Assembly (NCBI GenBank): GCA_947364365.1 | Contig: CANASP010000001.1 | Location: forward strand, 1 to 64,000 | Reading direction: 5' to 3' | DNA length: 64,000 nucleotides | DNA from: an uncultured Alistipes sp. | GTDB taxonomy: Bacteria; Bacteroidota; Bacteroidia; Bacteroidales; Rikenellaceae | In this document: positions 16,267 to 23,611 of the stretch, one piece after another | How the letters are laid out: every line of letters starts with the position of its first letter | Numbering within the stretch: position 1 is the first letter of the stretch | Notes under the pieces: model-generated | What the model saw: only the letters and a program-made list of their open reading frames with translations | What the model was told of the DNA's origin: nothing | Databases searched by the model: none | Translations under genes and position numbers: made by a program

Positions 16267-17823
16267 TTATTCTTTGTCGTTGGGTCCGAGTTTGATCTGG
16301 CGCGTCATGATGCTCACCTCGGCGGCGAGCAGCGCGGTGAAGAGCGCCAGGAAGAGGAAGAAGGTGACGGCGACCGAGCCGCTCGGGATTTTCGAGGCGG
16401 CGACGCTCACGGGCATCATGTCCTGGATGGCCCAGGGCTGACGGCCCAGCTCGGCGAGGATCCACCCCGCCTGCGAGGCGGCATAGGCCAGCGGAACGCA
16501 GGCGATCGAGGCCCGCAGCAGCCAGCGGCGCCGGTCGAGGTCGCCGCGGCGGTTGAACCACCACACCAGCGCCAGGATGAGGATGAAGAGCGAGCCGGCC
16601 CCCACCATCACGCGGAACGAGTAGAAGAGCGTCGGCACGTGGGGGACGATCTGCCCCGGGGTTTCGAGGTAGCCGTAGCCGAAGTAGGCGAAGTATTCGC
16701 GCAGGAACTCCTCGCCCTGGGGCGTCGCGGGGTCGAACAGCGCGCGGATCTCGCGCTGCGTCGCCTCGTCGCCTTCGTCGAGCGCCGTGCGGTAGCGGGC
16801 CAGCTCGGCCACGGCGCGGCGGCCGCGCTCGATCTTCTCGGCCGTCGGCAGGATCCCGTGCTCGGGGTTGCCGTCCACCAGATCGTAGATGCCCGGCACA
16901 TAGGCGTCAGGATCGCGGAAGCTCATCATCGACAGCATCTTGGGGATGTCCACGCTGAAGTAGAACGCCTCGCCGTTGACCGGATGCGGCCGCAGGAGTC
17001 CCACGACCGTCAGCGGAGCCCCCTTCTCGCCGCGGTAGAGCGCCTCCATGGCGGCCAGCTTCATGGGCTGGACGCGCGCCACCACGGCACCCGACCGGTC
17101 GCCCGTCAGGGCCGTCACGAGCGAGAAGACCAGACCGAAGGCCGAGGCGACGGCGATGCTCGCCGTGGCCATGCGGCGCTCGCGGCCGCGGAGCAGGTAC
17201 CAGGCGCTGACGCCGACGACGAACAGCGCCGCGAGCGTGTAGGACGAAGTGACCGTGTGGAGAAACTTGTTGACGGCCACGGGCGAGAGGGCGACCTCCC
17301 AGAACGAGGTCATCTCGTTGCGCACGGTGTCGAGGTTGAAGGTGCAGCCCGCGGGGTACTGCATCCACGAGTTGGCCACCAGGATCCAGACGGCCGAGAG
17401 GTTGGCGCCGACGGCCGTGAGCCACGTCGCGGCCAGATGGAAGCGCTTCGAGACCTTGTCCCAGCCGAAGAACATCACGGCGATGAAGGTCGACTCCATG
17501 AAGAAGGCCATGATGCCCTCGATGGCCAGCGGCGCGCCGAAGATGTCGCCCACGAAATGGGAGTAGTTGGACCAGTTGGTGCCGAACTCGAATTCGAGGA
17601 TGATGCCCGTGGCCACGCCGATGGCGAAGTTGATGCCGAACAGACGCATCCAGAACTTGGTCGTGCGCTTCCAGAAGGCGTCACCCGTGCGGACGTACTG
17701 CGTCTCCATGATGGCGACGAGGAATCCCAGACCGAGCGTCAGCGGCACGAACAGCCAGTGGTAGATGGCCGTCAGGGCGAACTGCGCCCGCGACCAGTCG
17801 ACGGTTTGTAGGTAATCTGTCAT
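16267..17823 (-). CDS. cydA: Cytochrome bd quinol oxidase subunit I
   Basis: Catalytic subunit that oxidises menaquinol and reduces oxygen to water without proton pumping. 518 aa. The haem b595 ligand is His in TAIYHWLFVPLTLG (about residue 21). GINFAIGVATGIILEFEFGTNWSNYSHFVGDIFG and IEGIMAFFMESTF are highly conserved helices around the haem. The b558 haem His and Met ligands are expected around WYLLRGRERRMATAS and the later Q-loop region. The Q loop appears to be of the short kind. Transcribed after DUF4492 and before cydB. Confidence 0.94.
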   Translation of the reverse strand: MTDYLQTVDWSRAQFALTAIYHWLFVPLTLGLGFLVAIMETQYVRTGDAFWKRTTKFWMRLFGINFAIGVATGIILEFEFGTNWSNYSHFVGDIFGAPLAIEGIMAFFMESTFIAVMFFGWDKVSKRFHLAATWLTAVGANLSAVWILVANSWMQYPAGCTFNLDTVRNEMTSFWEVALSPVAVNKFLHTVTSSYTLAALFVVGVSAWYLLRGRERRMATASIAVASAFGLVFSLVTALTGDRSGAVVARVQPMKLAAMEALYRGEKGAPLTVVGLLRPHPVNGEAFYFSVDIPKMLSMMSFRDPDAYVPGIYDLVDGNPEHGILPTAEKIERGRRAVAELARYRTALDEGDEATQREIRALFDPATPQGEEFLREYFAYFGYGYLETPGQIVPHVPTLFYSFRVMVGAGSLFILILALVWWFNRRGDLDRRRWLLRASIACVPLAYAASQAGWILAELGRQPWAIQDMMPVSVAASKIPSGSVAVTFFLFLALFTALLAAEVSIMTRQIKLGPNDKE

Positions 17824-17841
17824 TATTCTAAGGTGAAAAGG

Positions 17842-18042
17842 TTAGTCGGTCAGCTCCCGCATCACGTGGCGGCTGCGCTCCTCGTCGCTCTTGCCGGCCA
17901 GGAAGTCGGGAAAGAAGAAGAGCTTCACGACGGCGAAGAGGATGAATAGCTTCACGAGGATCAACGCCCAGAGCGTCCGTCCCACGGTCATCGAGCGGAA
18001 CCCCTCGACATAGAATCGGATCACCCGTCGTATCGTCTGCAT
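17842..18042 (-). CDS. DUF4492 small membrane protein of the cyd cluster
   Basis: 66 aa with one hydrophobic segment (LWALILVKLFILFAVVKLFFF) preceded by basic residues and followed by a charged tail. In Bacteroidetes this family is regularly found just before cydA. It may play a part like the small bd-oxidase subunit CydX, although its sequence is not the same; that is inference. It lies 18 bases before cydA and is the first gene after the promoter. Confidence 0.82.
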   Translation of the reverse strand: MQTIRRVIRFYVEGFRSMTVGRTLWALILVKLFILFAVVKLFFFPDFLAGKSDEERSRHVMRELTD

Positions 18043-18064
18043 CGTTTTGCGGTTAACTGTCGAT

Positions 18065-18094
18065 CAAAATTAACGAAAAAATCGGAACCGGCAA
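18065..18094 (-). promoter_or_regulatory. Promoter of the DUF4492-cydA-cydB operon
   Basis: Minus-strand TTG (18092-18094), a 19-base spacer, TAATTTTG (18065-18072), 22 bases before the DUF4492 start. Divergent from the nhaC promoter. Confidence 0.55.
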
Positions 18095-18169
18095 GCATCC
18101 GCCGCCGATATTTCCGCTGCCGGCCGGGCATACCGAAAACACCGTGCCGAAAGCAAACCCGCGGCAAGT

Positions 18170-18201
18170 TTTGGTTTGCTCTCGGCTTATTCGTACTTTT
18201 G
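18170..18201 (+). promoter_or_regulatory. Promoter of the nhaC-like gene
   Basis: TTTG (18170-18173), a 20-base spacer, TACTTTTG (18194-18201), 21 bases before the ATG: an exact Bacteroidales consensus. Confidence 0.72.
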
Positions 18202-18222
18202 TCGCGCTAAAGGGAATTTACG

Positions 18223-19677
18223 ATGGAAAACCAAAAACTGCCCGCAGTGTGGGTCTCGACGATCCCGCTGGCCGTGCTGGCCTCGCTGCTCTTTCTGGTC
18301 ATCCGCTGCTTTGGCGGCGGGGCGATCGACGGCGGCAGCCAGATCGCGCTGCTCTCGGCCTCGTCGGTGGCCGCCATGTTGGCCATAGGGGTCTACGGCT
18401 GCCGCTGGGCGACGCTCGAGGAGGCGATCGTCGACAACGTCCGCTCGTCGGCCTCGGCGCTGATCATCCTGCTGCTCATCGGCGCCATCGCCGGCACGTG
18501 GATGGTCAGCGGCGTGGTGCCCACGATGATCTGCTACGGGCTGGAGATCCTCCATCCGTCGTTCTTTCTGGTCGCCTCGTGTGCGATCTGCGCCTGCGTG
18601 TCGCTCATGACGGGCAGCTCGTGGACCACGATCGCCACCATCGGCGTGGCGCTCATGGGCATCGGCCGGGCCATGGGCTTCGCCGAAGGGTGGGTCGCCG
18701 GCGCCATCATCTCGGGCGCCTACTTCGGCGACAAGGTGTCGCTGCTCTCCGACACCACGGTCCTCGCCTCGTCGACGGTGGGCGTGCCGGTCTTCGACCA
18801 CATCCGCTACATGCTGCGCACCACCGCGCCGTCGTTCGCCGTGGCGCTCGTCGTCTTCACCGTGGCGGGCCTCACCCTGCCGCACGGCGACGCGGCCCAT
18901 GCCGACCTCTATGCCGGCGCGCTGCGCGCCACGTTCCGCATCACGCCCTGGCTGCTCGCGGTGCCGTTCCTGACAGGTATTCTGATCGCCCGCCGCTGGC
19001 CCGCGATCGTCACGCTCTTCGTCGCCGCGGTGCTGGCCTGCGCGGCGATGGTCGCGGTGCAGCCCGAGCTGGTTGCACGCATCGCCGGAGTCGAGCGGCT
19101 CGATCTGCTCGCGGGGTTCAAGGGGGTGCTGATGAGCTGCTACGGTCCCACGGCCCTTTCGGCGGGCGATCCGCAGCTCGACGAGCTGATCGCCACGCGC
19201 GGCATGGCCGGGATGCTCAACACCGTGTGGCTGATCGTCTGCGCCATGTGCTTCGGCGGCGTGATGACCGGCAGCGGCATGCTGCGCGCGCTCACCGAGG
19301 TCTTCCTGCGCTTCGTGCGGCGCACCTTCTCGGCCGTGGCGTCGACCGTCGGCGCGGGCATCTTCTTCAACCTCTGCACCGCCGACCAGTATATCTCGAT
19401 CATCCTCTCGGGGCGTCTGTTCCGCGACCTCTATGCCGACCGGGGGCTCGAAGCGCGGCTGCTGAGCCGCTCGGTCGAGGATTCGGCCACGGTCTGCTCG
19501 GTGCTCATCCCCTGGAACTCGTGCGGCATGACGCAGGCCACGGTGCTCGGCGTGTCGACCTTCGCCTACATGCCCTACTGCGTCTTCAACCTCGTGAGCC
19601 CCGTCATGTCGCTGCTCGTGGCGGCGACGGGATGGGGAATAAGGAGGGGGGATGAAAAATTAAGAATGAAAAATTAG
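18223..19677 (+). CDS. nhaC: NhaC-family Na+/H+ (or organic-acid) antiporter
   Basis: Polytopic inner-membrane exchanger of the NhaC family, about 484 aa with around 11-12 hydrophobic segments. The family core is visible in SLMTGSSWTTIATIGVALMGIG and GAIISGAYFGDKVSLLSDTTVLASS, the repeated ion-binding region with Asp residues, and its second copy CTADQYISIILSGRLFRD followed by LIPWNSCGMTQATVLGVST. Substrate could be Na+/H+ or malate/lactate exchange, which sequence cannot separate. The last dozen residues (RRGDEKLRMKN) come from A/T-rich repeat DNA and are probably a recent extension. Monocistronic with its own promoter. Confidence 0.85.
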   Translation: MENQKLPAVWVSTIPLAVLASLLFLVIRCFGGGAIDGGSQIALLSASSVAAMLAIGVYGCRWATLEEAIVDNVRSSASALIILLLIGAIAGTWMVSGVVPTMICYGLEILHPSFFLVASCAICACVSLMTGSSWTTIATIGVALMGIGRAMGFAEGWVAGAIISGAYFGDKVSLLSDTTVLASSTVGVPVFDHIRYMLRTTAPSFAVALVVFTVAGLTLPHGDAAHADLYAGALRATFRITPWLLAVPFLTGILIARRWPAIVTLFVAAVLACAAMVAVQPELVARIAGVERLDLLAGFKGVLMSCYGPTALSAGDPQLDELIATRGMAGMLNTVWLIVCAMCFGGVMTGSGMLRALTEVFLRFVRRTFSAVASTVGAGIFFNLCTADQYISIILSGRLFRDLYADRGLEARLLSRSVEDSATVCSVLIPWNSCGMTQATVLGVSTFAYMPYCVFNLVSPVMSLLVAATGWGIRRGDEKLRMKN

Positions 19678-19866
19678 AAATTAGAGAATGTCCTTAGCGG
19701 CCGCAGCCAGCGGAGGCCGTATGTGAGCGAACGCGAACGATGCGGCCCTTCGCCCGGGGTGGCTGCGGGCCGCAACGCTTCGGCAAAATCCGAAGCGTGC
19801 CCGCCCCCACGGCGACACCCGGAGGGATAATCCCGAAGTTGAAAGTTGAAAATTGAAAGTTAAAGC
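19641..19866. repeat. A/T-rich GAAAAATTA / GTTGAAA repeats flanking REP copy B
   Basis: Imperfect repeats GATGAAAAATTAAGAATGAAAAATTAG (about 19652-19680) and GTTGAAAGTTGAAAATTGAAAG (about 19838-19860) bracket REP copy B. Base composition differs sharply from the surrounding GC-rich genes. No gene is evident in the gap. Confidence 0.55.
19698..19800 (+). repeat. REP-like palindromic intergenic repeat, copy B
   Basis: Same block order as copy A: GCAGCCAGCGGAGG, TGTGAGCG, GCGAACG, GCGGCCC, GGTGGCTGCGGGCCGC and a terminal hairpin ACGCTTCGG / CCGAAGCGT. Same orientation as copy A. It lies between nhaC and the HAD phosphatase gene. Confidence 0.75.
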
Positions 19867-19867
19867 T

Positions 19868-20542
19868 ATGTCTCGAACCCGACTCGTCATCTTCGACCTC
19901 GACGGCACGCTGCTCGACACGATCGGCGACCTGGCCGTCGCCTGCAACGCCTGCCTGGCCCTGCGCGGCCTGCCGCAGCACTCCTACGACGACTATTGCC
20001 GCTTCGTCGGCAACGGCATCATGCGTCTGGTCGAACGGGCGCTGCCCGAGCCGCTGCGCACGCCCGAAAACGTGGCGCTCGTGAGGGCCGACTTCGTGAA
20101 GTATTACACCGAGCATATCGATGTGTATACGAAACCCTATGCGGGCGTTCCCGAACTGCTCGACGCGCTCATCGGGAAGGGCGTGCGGGTGGCCGTGGCG
20201 TCGAACAAGTTCCAGGCCGGCACCGAGAAGCTCGTCCGCCGCTTCTTCCCCTCCGTCCCCTTTTCGCCGGTGCTGGGCCAGCGGCCCGACGTGCCGCTCA
20301 AGCCCGACCCCGCCGTCGTGCGCGAGATCCTCGCCGCGACGGGCATTGCCCCCGACGAGGCGCTCTACGTCGGCGATTCGGGCATCGACATGCTCACGGC
20401 CGCGGCCGCCGGCGTGCGCTCGGTGGGCGTGACGTGGGGATTCCGCTCGCGCGAGGAGCTCGTCGAAGCGGGGGCCTGCCACCTGGCCGACCGCGCCGGG
20501 GAGATCCTCGGCTGGATCGGCGACGATTACTCCCAGCGGTAG
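19868..20542 (+). CDS. gph: HAD-family phosphatase, phosphoglycolate-phosphatase-like
   Basis: Cytoplasmic haloacid-dehalogenase hydrolase, 224 aa. Motif I is VIFDLDGTLLDT with the nucleophile and acid/base Asp. The cap domain follows, motif II is VAVASNK, the motif III lysine is in LKPDPAVV, and motif IV is YVGDSGIDMLTAAAAG. The layout matches Gph / pyrophosphatase PpaX-like enzymes; the true substrate is uncertain. The start at 19868 (MSRTRLVIF) is preferred over one five codons upstream in repeat DNA. Its last 16 bases overlap the convergent GH16 gene. Confidence 0.85.
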   Translation: MSRTRLVIFDLDGTLLDTIGDLAVACNACLALRGLPQHSYDDYCRFVGNGIMRLVERALPEPLRTPENVALVRADFVKYYTEHIDVYTKPYAGVPELLDALIGKGVRVAVASNKFQAGTEKLVRRFFPSVPFSPVLGQRPDVPLKPDPAVVREILAATGIAPDEALYVGDSGIDMLTAAAAGVRSVGVTWGFRSREELVEAGACHLADRAGEILGWIGDDYSQR

Positions 20543-21303
20543 TAGCGCACCCAGTCGACCTCCATCTCCACGGGCACGTCGGCCGGATCGATCGCGCCGA
20601 CCCACGAGCCGCCCAGCTGCATGTCGACGAGCAGGTAGTAGGGCTTGTCGAAGGGGAATTGCCCCTCGCGGTCGGTCTCGATGCGCGGATAGGCGAACGT
20701 GCGGCGGCCGTTGATGCGGAACACCACGCTGTCGGGCCACATCTCCACGCCGTAGACGTTGTAGTCGTCGGGGCGGATCGGCGCCGTCGCGCCGTGGGGC
20801 GGCACGTCGTCCAGCCCCAGCGTGTGGGTATAGTGCGAATGGACGGTCTGGTAGGCGATCGTGTCGTAGTTGAGGCGTTCCATGATGTCGATCTCGCCGC
20901 CCGTGGGCCACGGATAGCGCGCCTCCTCGAAGGGCTTGAGCCAGATCGCCGGCCAGGCGCCCCGTGCCCCGTGCAGCCGCGCGCGGATCTCGAGCCGCCC
21001 GCCGTGGAAGGCCCGCTTGCCCTTGGTGTAGAGCCCGCCCGTGAGGTAGGCCACCGAATCGGCCGGGTCGTCGTTGGCGATGCCGCGCAGAACGAGGTTG
21101 CCCTCGCGCACCTCGTAGCAACGCGGATCGTCGGACATCTTCTGCGCCCACTCGGGGTGCCAGCGCGGGATCTTCGACCACGACGCCGTGTCGATCCCGC
21201 CGTCGAAATCATCCTCCCACACGAGCCGCCATTGCGGCTCCGCCTGTCCGCCGCAGCCCGTCAGAGCAGCGAGAGCCAGCAAAACGGATAAAAGTCGTTT
21301 CAT
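20527..21303 (-). CDS. GH16-family glycan hydrolase lipoprotein (beta-glucanase-like)
   Basis: Secreted endo-acting glycoside hydrolase of family 16. The start at 21303 gives MKRLLSVLLALAALTGCGG, a lipoprotein signal with lipidated Cys after LTG. The active site is GEIDIMER (nucleophile Glu, helper Asp, acid/base Glu in ExDxxE). WEDDFDGGIDTASW and WPAIWLKP are typical flanking motifs, and the chain ends VEVDWVRYYRWE, a standard GH16 finish. 258 aa. Likely substrates are beta-1,3/1,4-glucan, laminarin or related plant or algal glycans; not decidable here. It converges with the HAD phosphatase gene and overlaps it by 16 bases. Confidence 0.88.
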   Translation of the reverse strand: MKRLLSVLLALAALTGCGGQAEPQWRLVWEDDFDGGIDTASWSKIPRWHPEWAQKMSDDPRCYEVREGNLVLRGIANDDPADSVAYLTGGLYTKGKRAFHGGRLEIRARLHGARGAWPAIWLKPFEEARYPWPTGGEIDIMERLNYDTIAYQTVHSHYTHTLGLDDVPPHGATAPIRPDDYNVYGVEMWPDSVVFRINGRRTFAYPRIETDREGQFPFDKPYYLLVDMQLGGSWVGAIDPADVPVEMEVDWVRYYRWE

Positions 21304-21401
21304 ACATCGTCGGTATTTCGCCGCGCGCCGCGCCCGAAACGAGGCGGGGCGAACGGCTCTGCGGCCGTCCGCCCCGCTTTCGATGCGGCTGTCGGCCGTT
21401 A

Positions 21402-22259
21402 TTATTTCCCGAAGGGGAACTGGTTTTCGTTGACATCCTCGAAGCGCATGCCCTTCTCGTAGGTACGCATCGCGCGGCGCGACATGCCCATCGACGAGAA
21501 GCCGCCGTCGTGGTAGAGGTTCTGCATGGTCACCTTGCGCGTGTAGTCCGAGAAGAGCGTGAGCACGTAGTCGGCGCAATCCTCGGCCGAGGCGTTGCCC
21601 AGCGGCGACATGCTCTCGGCGAAGGCCATCAGGTCGCCCATGCCCAGCACGCCGTTACCCGCCGTGGTCGGCGTGGGCGACTGCGACACGGTGTTGATGC
21701 GCACGTGCTTCTCGCGGCCGTAGATGTAGCCGAAGCTGCGGGCGATCGACTCCAGCAGCGCCTTGGCGTCGGCCATGTCGTTGTAGCCGTAGAGCGTGCG
21801 CTGGGCGGCGATGTACGACAGCGCCACGATCGAACCCCACTCGTTCAGGGCGTCCTTCTTGCGCACGACCTGGATCGCCTTGTGGAACGAGATGGCCGAG
21901 ATGTCGAGCGTCTTCTGGAGGTAGTCGTAGTCCAGGTCGTCGTAGGTGCGGCCCTTACGCACGTTGGGCGACATGCCGATCGAGTGGAGCATGAAGTCGA
22001 ACTTGCCGCCGAAGTGCTCCATCGTCTTGTCCACCAGATTCTCCAGATCCTCCACCTTCGTCGCGTCGGCCGGCACGACGATCGTGTTGCACTTCTCGGC
22101 CAGCTGGTCGATCGTCCCCATGCGGATGGAGACGGCCGTATTCGTGAGGACGATCTCGGCGCCTTCGGCCACGGCCCGCTCGGCCACCTTCCAGGCGATC
22201 GACTGCTCGTTGAGCGCGCCGAAAATCAATCCTTTCTTTCCTTCGAGTAACTTTCCCAT
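21402..22259 (-). CDS. fabI: Enoyl-[acyl-carrier-protein] reductase (NADH)
   Basis: Last reductive step of fatty-acid elongation, reducing trans-2-enoyl-ACP. 285 aa short-chain-dehydrogenase fold. The nucleotide-binding start is LLEGKKGLIFGALNEQSIAW, the FabI-type variant of the glycine motif. HSIGMSPNVRKG and the catalytic Tyr-X6-Lys (Y158-N-D-M-A-D-A-K165) in SYIAAQRTLYGYNDMADAKALLE are clear. RINTVSQSPTPTTAG is the substrate-binding loop. The C-terminal 30 residues (YEKGMRFEDVNENQFPFGK) are longer than in E. coli. It has its own promoter. Confidence 0.94.
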   Translation of the reverse strand: MGKLLEGKKGLIFGALNEQSIAWKVAERAVAEGAEIVLTNTAVSIRMGTIDQLAEKCNTIVVPADATKVEDLENLVDKTMEHFGGKFDFMLHSIGMSPNVRKGRTYDDLDYDYLQKTLDISAISFHKAIQVVRKKDALNEWGSIVALSYIAAQRTLYGYNDMADAKALLESIARSFGYIYGREKHVRINTVSQSPTPTTAGNGVLGMGDLMAFAESMSPLGNASAEDCADYVLTLFSDYTRKVTMQNLYHDGGFSSMGMSRRAMRTYEKGMRFEDVNENQFPFGK

Positions 22260-22285
22260 AGCGTAAATCGGTTAAAAAATTCGGA

Positions 22286-22314
22286 CAAAAGTAACAAAAA
22301 TTCTCGAAAAGCAA
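22286..22314 (-). promoter_or_regulatory. Promoter of fabI
   Basis: Minus-strand TTG (22312-22314), an 18-base spacer, TACTTTTG (22286-22293), 26 bases before the fabI start. Confidence 0.6.
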
Positions 22315-22414
22315 GTGCATCAGACCGAATTGGCGCGCATTCGGGCTGCTTGCGGGCTCCCTCCGCAGCCTCGCCGGGGCGGCAGACCGCCGTCGAGCGG
22401 GCGGGCAGAAGCCG

Positions 22415-22888
22415 CTACGGCGCCAGCAGCGCCGTGATCCGTTCGAGCCACCGGGCGTCGACCTCGTCGAAGGTCGAAAGCTCCGCGCTGTCGATGTCGA
22501 GCACCCCCGTCACCTCGTCGCCGCAGCGCAGGGGCACGACGATCTCCGACCGCGAAAGGGCGCTGCACGCGATGTGGCCGGGGAATTTGTCGACATCCGC
22601 GACGACGAGCGTCCTCGCCTCGGCCCAGGCCGTGCCGCATACGCCCCTCCCGCGTGCGATGCGCGTGCAGGCCAGCGGTCCCTGGAAGGGGCCGAGAAGC
22701 AGCTCGTCGCCGACGACCCGGTAGAAGCCGACCCACCAGAAGCCGAAGGTCTCGCGGATCGCCGCGGCGACGTTGGCCATGTTGGCTATGAGGTCGGTCT
22801 CCGCCCCGACCAGCGCGCGGAGCTGCGGATAGAGCGCGCGGTATTTCTCCTCTTTCGTGCCGTCGGCGACGGTCAGGTGTTCTGCCAT
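22415..22888 (-). CDS. msrC: GAF-domain free methionine-(R)-sulfoxide reductase
   Basis: Repairs free methionine-R-sulfoxide and so protects against oxidants. 157 aa, a single GAF domain, the full length of the fRMsr (MsrC/YebR) family. Catalytic and resolving cysteines are seen in LACTRIARGRGVCGTAW and HIACSALSRSEIVVPL. FWWVGFYRV and GVLDIDSAELSTFDEVD are the other family signatures. It lies 155 bases from fabI on the same strand. No consensus promoter was found; the region upstream holds repeat DNA. Confidence 0.9.
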   Translation of the reverse strand: MAEHLTVADGTKEEKYRALYPQLRALVGAETDLIANMANVAAAIRETFGFWWVGFYRVVGDELLLGPFQGPLACTRIARGRGVCGTAWAEARTLVVADVDKFPGHIACSALSRSEIVVPLRCGDEVTGVLDIDSAELSTFDEVDARWLERITALLAP

Positions 22889-22943
22889 TTCTTGTCCCTT
22901 AATTTATTGACGGAATCATTTCCTTGCCTATTGTAGATTTTTG

Positions 22944-22970
22944 TCGGTTCGCAGCCAGCGGAGGCCGCAT
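22944..22970 (+). repeat. REP-like repeat fragment (copy C)
   Basis: GGTTCGCAGCCAGCGGAGG followed by CCGCAT matches the first 25 bases of copies A and B, then diverges. It forms an inverted pair with copy D. Confidence 0.6.
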
Positions 22971-23037
22971 ATTCCAAATCTGCCCCTCCTCGGAGAGGGC
23001 TTCATCTGGCGTTCCCCAACCGGAAACCGAATCTCCC

Positions 23038-23130
23038 CGCTTCGGGCAGGCCCGATGCGGCGCGGCCCGCAGCCATCCCCAGCGGAGGGCCGCTCGTTCG
23101 CAGCCGCTCACATGCCTCCTCTGCTGGCTG
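23038..23130 (-). repeat. REP-like palindromic intergenic repeat, copy D (inverted)
   Basis: Read on minus: CAGCCAGCAGAGGAGG, CATGTGAGCGGCTGCGAACG, GCGGCCCTCCGCTGGGG, ATGGCTGCGGGCCGC, then a CGG...CCGAAGCGG hairpin. Same order of blocks as A and B with about 20-25 percent differences by eye. Confidence 0.7.
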
Positions 23131-23367
23131 TGTCCCGGCGCGAGGATGTCGGGGGATTACGTCGCTTCGCTCCGTGATCCCTCGCATTCCTTGTTTTGCA
23201 ACCGAAGGATGAGCAAGGTATTCGCTCTGGGAGGAATTGGCTCGCTCCCGCTCGCCTTTCCCTTTGCTGCCGCAGGCGTCCCGGCGCGAAAAACCGACGG
23301 CCCGATATGGCTCCTTTTTCATACAGGGAATTGACGTCGAATCAATTCGCCGCCAACTCCCGCATGA
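23131..23367. other. Non-coding spacer, no gene supported
   Basis: A 106-codon minus-strand frame (23002-23322) runs through here and through REP copy D, but it shows no recognisable domain and follows the repeat. AAAACCGACGG (about 23290-23300) is complementary to CCGTCGGTTTT (about 23393-23403) next to the tRNA-Ser gene. Otherwise nothing is recognised. Confidence 0.5.
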
Positions 23368-23393
23368 AAAAAGGATGCAAATTTTTGCATCCC
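23368..23393 (-). terminator. Terminator of tRNA-Ser
   Basis: Stem GGATGCAAA (23374-23382) / TTTGCATCC (23385-23393), followed on minus by six T (23373-23368). Confidence 0.8.
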
Positions 23394-23407
23394 GTCGGTT
23401 TTTCGTG

Positions 23408-23492
23408 CGGAAAGAGAGGGATTCGAACCCCCGGAACCTTGCAGTTCAACGGTTTTCAAGACCGCCGCGATCGACCACTCCGCCATCTTTCC
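23408..23492 (-). tRNA. tRNA-Ser (UGA)
   Basis: The minus strand gives an 85-base type II tRNA. The acceptor stem is GGAAAGA / TCTTTCC, the discriminator is G, the anticodon arm is CGGTCTTGAAAACCG with anticodon TGA (codon UCA), the long variable arm is TTGAACTGCAA-like, and the T arm is GGGGGTTCGAATCCC. CCA is not encoded. Confidence 0.93.
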
Positions 23493-23498
23493 GTGTCG

Positions 23499-23530
23499 CA
23501 AAAGTAGCACCCTTTTTTCAGAACGCCAAA
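23499..23530 (-). promoter_or_regulatory. Promoter of tRNA-Ser
   Basis: Minus-strand TTTG (23527-23530), a 20-base spacer, TACTTTTG (23499-23506), 7 bases before the tRNA 5' end: an exact consensus. Confidence 0.78.
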
Positions 23531-23558
23531 TCTTCGTCCCAGATTTCGGGAAAAACGC

Positions 23559-23566
23559 TACCTTTG
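23559..23566 (+). promoter_or_regulatory. -7 box for the aminotransferase gene
   Basis: TACCTTTG, 45 bases before the ATG at 23612. No clear TTTG at the expected distance. It is divergent from the tRNA-Ser promoter. Confidence 0.5.
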
Positions 23567-23611
23567 CCGCGAACGTTTCAACGAAGAAACAGCAACCGCA
23601 AATCCGTCGCC

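Noticed and set aside
23002..23322. 106-codon minus-strand frame upstream of tRNA-Ser
   Set aside because: It runs through REP copy D and has no recognisable domain, so repeat DNA explains it better.
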